From assembly GCA_947165105.1 (NCBI GenBank), contig CAMUZC010000049.1, positions 1-12,242 on the forward strand: a stretch of 12,242 nt of DNA, in the 5' to 3' direction. The number at the start of each line of letters is the position of its first letter. Position 1 is the stretch's first letter. Under the pieces are notes generated by a model. The model saw only the letters and a program-made list of their open reading frames with translations. It searched no databases and was not told where the DNA came from. The DNA comes from an uncultured Lachnospiraceae bacterium. GTDB lineage: Bacteria > Bacillota_A > Clostridia > TANB77 > CAG-508. The translations under genes and the position numbers were made by a program. Positions 8,301-12,242 of this stretch are shown piece by piece.

Positions 8301-10075
8301 TAAATAGAATTACAGCATGGTCTAATAATCCGGTTTTAGATGTCCCTTCAGAAGTTATATATTTAAAAGACGATGAAACTAAAAAAGCGTGGTCTCTTGG
8401 TTTAAATCCTATGCCAGATAATAATGATTACTATATAACATATGGTTTTGGATATGCTAGGTATTTTCATGAAAGTTTGGGAATAAAGCAAGAAACGGAA
8501 GTTTTTGTCCCAAAAGATGATAGTGCAAAAATTCAAATTATTAGATTAAAAAATGAAACACTTAGAAGAAGAAAATTAAAATTAGTTTATTATATAAAAC
8601 CTGTAATTGGAGAAGATGAAACAAAAACGAATGGATTTATCGATTTTAAATTCGATAGAAATAGCAATACAGTTCTTGCAAAAAATATGATAAATTCTGA
8701 CTTCAAAAATATAGTGTTTGTATCCAGCAGCGAAAAGATTAAATCATATACTGGAATAAAAAAAGAATTTTTAGGAAAGGGTGGTTTAAGTAATCCATCA
8801 GGTTTGAAATTAGATAATTTTAGTAATAAGTTTTCGGGTAAAACAAGTAGTATTATTGCAATAGAATTAGAAGTGGAATTAGAGTCACTTGAAAACAGAG
8901 AAATTTCAATAGTTACAGGAGCTAGCGAGAGCGTGATTGGATGTAAAGATTTAGCATATAAATATGATAATGTAAACAACTGCGTTCAAGAAAATGAAAT
9001 TGTAAGAAAGTTTTGGAGGGATTTATTAGGTATAATTCAAGTTAATACGCCAGTTGAATCAATGAATATTCTTCTAAATGGTTGGGCAATGTATCAAACA
9101 TTAGCAAGCAGAATGTGGGGAAGAACGGGATTTTATCAATCAGGTGGCGCATTTGGATTTAGAGATCAACTCCAAGATAGTATAAGCTGCAAATATTTAA
9201 ATCCAGAAATTACAAAAAATCAAATAATAAGACACAGTATGCATCAATTCATAGAAGGTGATGTAGAACATTGGTGGCACGAAGAGACGGGAAGAGGAAT
9301 TAGAACAAGATTTTCAGATGACTTATTGTGGCTGCCTTATGTTGTAGCTGATTATATCGAATTTACAGGAGATTACAGCATTTTGGATATAGAAACAAAT
9401 TATTTAAGTGGAAAGATTTTAGAAGATGGTGTAGATGAAAGATATGATTTATATTTGCCTACTGAAGAATCGGAAAGTATTTATAAGCACTGCATAAGAG
9501 CTATTGAAAAATCATTAAATTTCGGTGAACACGGATTACCCAAAATAGGATCTGGAGACTGGAATGATGGATTCAGCACAGTTGGAAATAAGGGAAAAGG
9601 AGAAAGCGTATGGCTTGCGTTTTTCCTATGTAGCGTACTGAAAAAATTTATTAAGATTTGTGAATATGTTGAGAAAAATCAAGAAAGCCAGGAAAAGAAA
9701 TCTGAAAAATATAGAAAAATTATTGAGGAGTTAAGAAAATCAATTAATGGAAATGCATGGGATGGACGCTGGTTTAATAGGGCATTTACGGATGATGGAA
9801 AAGTACTTGGAAGTCTTCAAAATGATGAATGTAAAATTGATAGTATAGCGCAAAGTTGGTCTGTAATTTCAAATATGGGAGATAATGATAAAAAATATAT
9901 CTCAATGGAGAGTTTGGAAAATCACTTAGTTGATACTGAAAACGGAATAATAAAATTATTGGATCCGCCTTTTGAAAATGGTGTGATAGAACCTGGATAT
10001 ATAAAGGCATATTTACCAGGAACAAGAGAAAACCGGGCGGACAATATACGCATTCCGCAATTTGGGTGGTTATAG
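2387..10075 (+). CDS. Cyclic beta-1,2-glucan synthase (CGS/NdvB type), frame broken near the C terminus
   Basis: This is a multidomain inner-membrane enzyme that polymerises glucose from UDP-glucose into beta-1,2-glucan, closes the ring and trims it. Numbered from TTG 2387: an N-terminal region (1-385) with the family-like HPAGEWILDNYY; six membrane segments at about 389-410, 417-444, 799-815, 819-839, 927-945 and 950-969; a GT84 domain with DSDT 615-618, HDLLEG 728-733 and HRWIRGDYQ 762-770; a glycoamylase-like cyclisation domain (about 1092-1405; GH189 from memory) with WGISES 1266-1271, GFYEA 1337-1341 and YMAHHQ 1361-1366; then GH94-type beta domains (about 1449-1600 and 1919-2080) and the catalytic barrel with GDWNDG 2390-2395. 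The frame fails after Asn2549: 13 unrelated residues follow and translation stops at 2562, where about 2714 would be expected. TTG 2387 is chosen over GTG 2378 because the AGAGGTGG ribosome site overlaps that GTG. The GT84 and cyclisation domains are intact; the GH94 domain is probably inactive unless the break is a sequencing error. Confidence 0.93.
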   Translation: MEDYKVLSIKGVLLDKYQLENYLAKLASDNILKNKSDKNTYPIPRLKENFEYITEVYNLLSEHLKLEIPIHPAGEWILDNYYIIEKTVKTIIKDMPLKKYRNFIGLENGTYKGFARAYVLAGEIVAYTDGVVDRDNLSGLLESYQSKKNLSMDEIWNIGIFLQIALIEKIRGICEKIYSSQIQKYKVENIIERLVENKQDLKFKNISSSKNYSHGEMKYPFIEYMSYRLKQYGRQAYAFLNILEEQTNKMGLSITEVIQKEHFDIALKKVSMGNSITSINTILRVNFLEIFEQINGVEEILKKDPAGVYSKMDYKTKAYYRQEIEKIAKKTKISEMYIAKKCLEMAERNAGKTAKSHIGFYLISKGRSVLLSELLNKKIKYTKPVIKEKIYILGVIVLAFLISLLCGIYVYNQTENYIISVLIWIALLIPSQTIVVQVIQYILSKLIKPKILPKLDFKSGIPEEYTSMVIIPTIVKNKEKVHELFSKLEVYYIANKSDNLYFTLLGDCSSGKNENESFDNEIIEAGIREIKRLNEKYPDNKFNKFNFVYRKRTWNDGENCYLGWERKRGAINQFNEYILKNIKNPFLYNSFENIDLNGLPEKNQLPKIKYIITLDSDTDLTLNSGLELIGAMAHILNKPIIDQNKNVVMEGHALMQPRVGVGLLEVRRSLFTKIFSGLGGTDSYVNAIFDVYQDNFDEGIFTGKGIYDLEVFSKVLKNEIPENTVLSHDLLEGSYLRCGMVSDVMLMDGYPTNYLAFKKRLHRWIRGDYQILKWVRNKKLNILSKYKIIDNILRSKLETSILISLLLMIISKTIFDIKIYPIIVFLLVALTVPYILEIVNKIILKKEGETGQKTFVKTQSTIKNSLMKAILTIMTLPDKAYMSWNAEFTSLYRMLISKKHLLEWVTAEEAEKNSKNDLKNYYYSMLPNIAAGLIGIGFLLLLDIEIWQKIVFLSISILWLIAPAVMYFISRPIKEINKIQLLNNSEQEYVRQIASKTWKFFKEYLNENNNFLPPDNYQEDRKPKVVARTSSTNIGLGMLAVISSYDLKFENLEDSINLLEKIINTVSGLQKWNGHLYNWYNLNNLQPLTPRFISSVDSGNFVGYLYVVLQFLESIGEQSNDNNITNVDDALAEKIKVLKKQIEELIQNTDFTKLFDYKNNLFSVGFDVEENKLVDSYYDLLASEARQASLVAIAKKDIDVKNWYNLSRTLTVLNKYKGLISWSGTAFEYLMPNINIPKYPGSLLDESCKFMIMSQKEYAKRLGIPWGISESAFNLKDLNNNYQYKAFGIPWLGLKRGLADEMVASSYGTILAITEDPKAVVNNLKVLEKQGMYDKYGFYEAIDYTPNRVEKGKKYETVKTYMAHHQALILLAINNLFNNNILQKRFMQNPEMQAVNILLEERMPENVIITKEKKEKVEKIKYNNYDFYSEKTFSKVENNLEKYNLIANKDYTIVMDEKGNGYSKYKNILVNRYKPTSDVEQGIYFYIKNIKNKKIWTNGYSQITERPDKYSVTFAPDKNKIVRVDGNIETNTKITVSPNDSVEIRRLEIKNIGNTDETLEISSFLEPVLSEKGQDYAHPAFNNLFLSYEYISETNTILVKRKKRSENQKEIYMGVNLYSQENQIGEVEYEISKERFSGRNNFGIPKLIENSKPFSKKIELTIDSIIAMRKTINVKAKESTKLDLIICVSENREYVLDTLKKYMNTDNNKRTFELSRARIEAENRYLDLSGKDISNYQRLLTYLLSNHSNTHVQISEGLYPISELWKYGISGDLPIVFVTIKNINDIDVIAELVKAYEYFRTKNMEIDLVILNEEKEKYDSYVKDAILDCILNRNLAYMLNSKGGIYVLNNIKEEDKELITMYSNLVIDAKNGNLNLQLNDIEDDAPKVNSNDVVEKIDFIEESKKENLLLNKDLKYYNEYGGFSPDGKEYLIRVNKNDNTPMPWSHVMANENFGTLVTDSMSGYTWYRNSRLNRITAWSNNPVLDVPSEVIYLKDDETKKAWSLGLNPMPDNNDYYITYGFGYARYFHESLGIKQETEVFVPKDDSAKIQIIRLKNETLRRRKLKLVYYIKPVIGEDETKTNGFIDFKFDRNSNTVLAKNMINSDFKNIVFVSSSEKIKSYTGIKKEFLGKGGLSNPSGLKLDNFSNKFSGKTSSIIAIELEVELESLENREISIVTGASESVIGCKDLAYKYDNVNNCVQENEIVRKFWRDLLGIIQVNTPVESMNILLNGWAMYQTLASRMWGRTGFYQSGGAFGFRDQLQDSISCKYLNPEITKNQIIRHSMHQFIEGDVEHWWHEETGRGIRTRFSDDLLWLPYVVADYIEFTGDYSILDIETNYLSGKILEDGVDERYDLYLPTEESESIYKHCIRAIEKSLNFGEHGLPKIGSGDWNDGFSTVGNKGKGESVWLAFFLCSVLKKFIKICEYVEKNQESQEKKSEKYRKIIEELRKSINGNAWDGRWFNRAFTDDGKVLGSLQNDECKIDSIAQSWSVISNMGDNDKKYISMESLENHLVDTENGIIKLLDPPFENGVIEPGYIKAYLPGTRENRADNIRIPQFGWL

Positions 10076-10533
10076 CAGAAGCAATGCTTGGTTTTGGTGA
10101 TAAAGCTGTTGAATATTTTAGAATGATAAATCCTATTGAGCATAGTAAAACGAAGAATTCAGTAATGAAATATAAAGTTGAACCATATGTTATACCAGCT
10201 GATGTTTATGGTCAAGGAAATTTAGCAGGACGAGGTGGATGGACATGGTATACTGGATCTAGCAGTTGGATGTATATTGCAGGAATAAAAAACATTCTTG
10301 GTATCAATATTGAAGATGGATATTTGTGCTTAAAGCCAGCTATAGACAGAGAATGGAAGGATTATAGTGTAAGATTAAAATATAATAATACTGTGTATAA
10401 TATAAATGTTAAAAACAGTGGGAATATTAATAATGAAGTGAAAAAAGTAACAATAAATGGAGTAGAATTGAAGGACAAAAAAATAAAATTAAATGAAAAT
10501 GCAGGTATTTGTGAAGTTAGTGTTGAAATTTAG
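10036..10533 (+). pseudogene. Out-of-frame C-terminal end of the glucan synthase GH94 domain
   Basis: In the frame used here the sequence reads GGQYTHSAIWVV and continues with NPIEHSKT, KVEPYVIPADVY and GRGGWTWYTGSSSWMY, which are standard C-terminal GH94 motifs. It joins directly onto ...LPGTREN at the end of the intact frame. Removing the two bases CG at 10034-10035 restores a continuous RENGGQYTH. About 165 codons remain open to the stop at 10531-10533, so the break is recent, a sequencing or assembly error, or bypassed by an unknown mechanism. A GTG at 10066 could be called as the start of a separate 155-residue gene. It has no ribosome binding site, and such a fragment lacks the GDWNDG catalytic part, so independent function is unlikely. 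Confidence 0.9.
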
Positions 10534-10558
10534 TATTAATTGGAAATAAATAAGAAAT

Positions 10559-10594
10559 GCCCCGTTATTGAAAGTAAAACTATCAAAACGGGGC
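10559..10594. terminator. Shared hairpin terminator between the glucan synthase and the convergent 221-residue gene
   Basis: GCCCCGTT (10559-10566) pairs with AACGGGGC (10587-10594). The stem continues inward, with a bulge and a mismatch, through TTGA/TCAA and AGT/ACT to an AAA loop. Read on the minus strand it starts 5 bases after the stop of the 221-residue gene and is followed by the T-rich ATTTCTTATTTATTT, a good intrinsic terminator. On the plus strand it follows the glucan synthase frame by about 25 bases but has only a weak T tract, so plus-strand termination is less certain. Confidence 0.8.
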
Positions 10595-10599
10595 TGATT

Positions 10600-11265
10600 T
10601 CATGCCTTAAAGGCATACATGGGAGCTATGTTTATAACTTTAGATATGTTTTCCATATCATAATCCCATATCCTCATGTAAATGAGGATACTTCTAAACA
10701 AGCATACGACTTTACTGAGCATGTCTAAAGCATCATCATATGGGCTGTCAGAATTATTATATACCAAATCGTAAATTGATTCGTTACCAGATACATCGCA
10801 AAGTCCTATCAATCGTTTAATCATTTTGTTTTCAGAGTTTTCTTCAAAATAATCTAACTGATATATGTAGGGCTTTTCCGGGCATTTGTGCACTTGAACC
10901 TGAATAAACTCAACGTTGCCGTTTTCGTCAGGATTTGTGTAAAGACGAAATGCACATATTCCAGGATTCTTAATGTCTAGTTTGTGATTTAGAAGTGGTA
11001 CATTATAATTAGCCGGGCTTGAAACAATTTTTGAGGCAAATGAACTTAACCATTTATAGTTATCTTCATCCAAGATAACAAATGGTAAATTGTCGTTTGA
11101 CTCGGAATACTGTTCCAATGTCGTATAATCATCTTTTGCTATTTTGACTCTGTGTTTACGTGAGTAAGACACAAAAGAATAATAGTCAGGGATGATTTTC
11201 CATGTGTTCTGAGAAAAGTTTTCTCTAGCAGCTTTTAAAAGATTTTTCTGCCGATTGCTGTGCAT
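10600..11265 (-). CDS. Unknown 221-residue protein with its own strong promoter
   Basis: I do not recognise this protein. It is soluble in appearance, with no signal peptide or clear membrane segment, begins with a basic stretch (MHSNRQKNLLKAAREN) and has mixed alpha/beta character. Visible segments include LPFVILDEDNYKWLSSFASKI (about 80-100), a beta-rich middle such as FIQVQVHKCPEKPYIYQLDYF (about 119-139), and a hydrophobic helix near LSKVVCLFRSILIYMRIW (about 183-200). Start ATG 11265 is well supported: AGGAGG lies at 11273-11278 on this strand, 7 bases away. A perfect consensus promoter precedes it and a hairpin terminator follows, so it is a single-gene unit. By eye its GC content (about 28-43% in sampled 60-base lines) is above that of the glucan synthase, which may mean separate origin or stronger selection. 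It converges on the glucan synthase and diverges from the 125-residue gene. Confidence 0.85.
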   Translation of the reverse strand: MHSNRQKNLLKAARENFSQNTWKIIPDYYSFVSYSRKHRVKIAKDDYTTLEQYSESNDNLPFVILDEDNYKWLSSFASKIVSSPANYNVPLLNHKLDIKNPGICAFRLYTNPDENGNVEFIQVQVHKCPEKPYIYQLDYFEENSENKMIKRLIGLCDVSGNESIYDLVYNNSDSPYDDALDMLSKVVCLFRSILIYMRIWDYDMENISKVINIAPMYAFKA

Positions 11266-11315
11266 TTGAAGTCCTCCTTTGCACTACGTGTAATTGTGAA
11301 TTTTCGAACGTAAAT

Positions 11316-11344
11316 ATTATACAATATTTTTGTGATTATGTCAA
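11316..11344 (-). promoter_or_regulatory. Perfect consensus sigma-A promoter of the 221-residue gene
   Basis: On the minus strand, TTGACA (11339-11344) and TATAAT (11316-11321) are separated by exactly 17 bases (11322-11338). All 12 hexamer positions match the vegetative consensus. Transcription should begin near 11309, leaving a leader of about 44 bases that contains a TTCGAA palindrome at 11303-11308 and the AGGAGG site. A fully consensus promoter suggests strong expression, or expression held down by a repressor. Confidence 0.85.
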
Positions 11345-11387
11345 ATTACGGGAGGTAAATTAATATAAATAAAATTTAAAAAATATA

Positions 11388-11416
11388 TTGTTAAATTTTT
11401 TTAAAAGTGTTATAAA
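11388..11416 (+). promoter_or_regulatory. Probable promoter of the 125-residue gene, with extended -10
   Basis: TTGTTA (11388-11393) and TATAAA (11411-11416) are 17 bases apart, and TGT at 11408-11410 supplies the TGn extension before the -10 hexamer. A start near 11423 would give a leader of about 50 bases. TATACT at 11422-11427 is an alternative -10 box but lacks a good -35 partner. The 208-base gap between the two divergent starts holds this promoter and the opposing consensus promoter, with 43 bases between their -35 boxes. Confidence 0.6.
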
Positions 11417-11473
11417 TTAGATATACTGTAAGAGAAAAACAACAGTAATAATATACGTAAAGGAGAAATTAGA

Positions 11474-11851
11474 ATGGAAATTAATGAACAAAAAAGACAA
11501 AAATTTATGGAAAACGCTAGCAAAAGGGTAAATAATGTAATGCATAACATTCAAATTTTGGAACCTATGGCAAGAAGTAATACTTACGATTTTACAAGAA
11601 ATGATGTTGAAGAAATGTTTGCAGCTATGCAAGAAACTCTAGATAATACTAAAGCAGAATTTATTAGAAAATTAGAAGGAAGTGCAAGAGCAGAAAGAAA
11701 AGCTTTCTCATTTGGACAAACAAATGTTGTAAATGCACTTGAAAATAAAGTTATAGATAATGTTGCAAATGCAATTGATAATGCAGCTGAAGTTTCAGAA
11801 GCAGGTGTTGCAGAAGAAGTTGTAGGTGGAGTAGATAATATTACTGAATAA
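11474..11851 (+). CDS. Small unknown helical protein, 125 residues
   Basis: I do not recognise the family. The protein has no cysteine, signal peptide or membrane segment. Residues 1-75 look like charged amphipathic helices, with a notable core LEPMARSNTYDFTRNDVEEM (29-48) followed by QETLDNTKAEFIRKLE. The tail (about 83-125) is rich in Ala, Val, Asn and Glu and looks like one or two acidic helices. The start is secure: AAAGGAG lies at 11459-11465, 8 bases before ATG 11474. It has its own promoter and ends just before a hairpin shared with the convergent GIY-YIG gene. The acidic C-terminal helix would suit protein-protein contact, but that is inference only. Confidence 0.85.
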   Translation: MEINEQKRQKFMENASKRVNNVMHNIQILEPMARSNTYDFTRNDVEEMFAAMQETLDNTKAEFIRKLEGSARAERKAFSFGQTNVVNALENKVIDNVANAIDNAAEVSEAGVAEEVVGGVDNITE

Positions 11852-11862
11852 GATAAATAAAG

Positions 11863-11882
11863 GGGCTATATTTTTATAGCCC
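11863..11882. terminator. Bidirectional hairpin terminator overlapping the end of the GIY-YIG gene
   Basis: GGGCTATA (11863-11870) pairs with TATAGCCC (11875-11882) around a TTTT loop. It lies 11 bases after the stop of the 125-residue gene. On the minus strand it is followed by CCTTTATTTATC and contains the stop codon (TAG, 11866-11868) and the last few codons of the GIY-YIG gene. On the plus strand it is followed by TATAATTATTTGCATTTATTTTTG, which is T-rich but interrupted. Confidence 0.75.
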
Positions 11883-12174
11883 TATAATTATTTGCATTTA
11901 TTTTTGTACCTAAATATAGATTTAGGTCCTTGTTTTTTATCAAAGATTCTTTATTTAGTTTACTTAAATGTTTTATATTGTATTCTAGCTTTGATGCTAG
12001 TGATTTATTTTCACTTTCCCAAGCAATTTCTAATTTGAACGCTGTATGCGAATGGGTGTATTTGGCACCTTTTTCAAGTTTGCTAAAGTGTTCATTCATT
12101 CGTCTGGTTAAATCTGTTGTAATTCCTGTGTATATTGAGTTGTCTGTACAACGTAGCATGTATGTGTAGTACAT
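11866..12174 (-). CDS. GIY-YIG nuclease superfamily protein, YhbQ/YazA (UPF0213) type
   Basis: This 102-residue protein is a single GIY-YIG domain. The first motif is YTYML (3-7), and the second is YTG (15-17) in NSIYTGITTDLTRRMNEH, with Arg24/Arg25 in the position of the conserved arginine and His29 after it. GAKYTHSH (36-43) matches the usual GAKYT segment, and Glu64 in SLASKLEYNIKHLSK sits where the metal-binding glutamate is expected. The length fits stand-alone members of the family, which are DNA-cleaving or DNA-repair-like but poorly characterised, so the exact role is open. AGGAGG at 12183-12188 on this strand, 8 bases from ATG 12174, fixes the start. The last codons and the stop lie inside the shared terminator hairpin. 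Confidence 0.93.
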   Translation of the reverse strand: MYYTYMLRCTDNSIYTGITTDLTRRMNEHFSKLEKGAKYTHSHTAFKLEIAWESENKSLASKLEYNIKHLSKLNKESLIKNKDLNLYLGTKINANNYRAIKI

Positions 12175-12205
12175 TTTGGATTCCTCCTGTTTTTTTATTA
12201 TTTGT

Positions 12206-12235
12206 ATTGTATCATATGTGGGGAGGTGGTGTCTA
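12206..12235 (-). promoter_or_regulatory. Probable promoter of the GIY-YIG gene
   Basis: On the minus strand, TAGACA (12230-12235) and TACAAT (12206-12211) are 18 bases apart, and TGA directly upstream of the -10 box gives an extended -10 element. Each hexamer differs from consensus at one position. Transcription would start near 12199, giving a leader of about 25 bases that includes the AGGAGG site. The spacing is slightly long, so this is a moderate call. Confidence 0.55.
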
Positions 12236-12242
12236 TTTTTTT

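Noticed and set aside
10025..10045. Programmed ribosomal frameshift to join the two glucan synthase frames
   Set aside because: No slippery heptamer fits: GAA-AAC cannot re-pair well one base back. A -1 shift would also insert Pro within the conserved N-G-G.
10066..10533. A separate 155-residue gene starting at GTG 10066
   Set aside because: It has no ribosome binding site, and its residues are the expected continuation of the GH94 domain. It is the out-of-frame end of the glucan synthase.
10540..10728. Plus-strand reading frame of 62 codons
   Set aside because: It runs through the terminator hairpin and antisense to the well-supported 221-residue gene, with no ribosome site.
11300..11320. 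LexA-type SOS box near TTCGAACG
   Set aside because: Only one half resembles CGAAC; the matching GTTCG half at the required spacing is absent.
11349..11375. GGGAGGT on the plus strand as the ribosome site of a small gene
   Set aside because: No ATG, GTG or TTG start lies at a suitable distance before in-frame stops. The stretch is A/T filler between two promoters.
11930..12169. Plus-strand reading frame of 79 codons
   Set aside because: It is antisense to the GIY-YIG gene, which has clear motifs and start signals.
12221..12242. Start of a plus-strand gene after GGGAGGT near the window edge
   Set aside because: Spacing to any start codon is too short and only a few bases remain. The window end prevents a judgement.

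Overview
The window reads as chromosomal DNA from an AT-rich, low-GC Gram-positive bacterium, most likely a Clostridia-type Firmicute. The supporting signs are strong AGGAGG-type ribosome binding sites, sigma-A-like promoters, intrinsic terminators, A/T-ending codons and the standard genetic code. I cannot name the species. There is no rRNA, tRNA, CRISPR array, insertion sequence or phage module.

Region 1 (1-2285): pyrB, aspartate carbamoyltransferase, starts at 55 behind a TATAAT box that lies inside the longer possible reading frame. It is followed after 19 bases by a gene for an unrecognised, very acidic 418-residue protein. The pair looks like one transcript and ends at a clear terminator. 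No pyrI or other pyr gene is visible.

Region 2 (2286-10600): one giant gene for a membrane cyclic beta-1,2-glucan synthase (CGS/NdvB/ChvB type). Its layout is an N-terminal region, a GT84 glycosyltransferase embedded among six membrane segments, a glycoamylase-like cyclisation domain, and a GH94 phosphorylase-like region. The frame breaks at 10034-10035, inside the conserved ENGGQYTH motif of the GH94 domain. The last ~165 residues therefore lie in another frame. The gene probably starts at TTG 2387, and that start sits in a 15-bp inverted repeat that could fold over the initiation region.

Region 3 (10559-12242): three small, independently promoted genes. A minus-strand gene for an unknown 221-residue protein has a perfect consensus promoter. 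A plus-strand gene for an unknown 125-residue helical protein diverges from it. A minus-strand GIY-YIG nuclease-like gene (YhbQ/YazA type) converges on the 125-residue gene. Both convergent junctions have compact hairpins that probably end transcription from both sides.

The genes do not form an evident shared pathway: this looks like a core pyrimidine gene beside a cell-envelope glucan gene and small orphan genes. I found no convincing new multi-gene system. The items most worth a second look are the broken CGS reading frame and the inverted repeat over its start. The two unknown proteins with strong expression signals come next.
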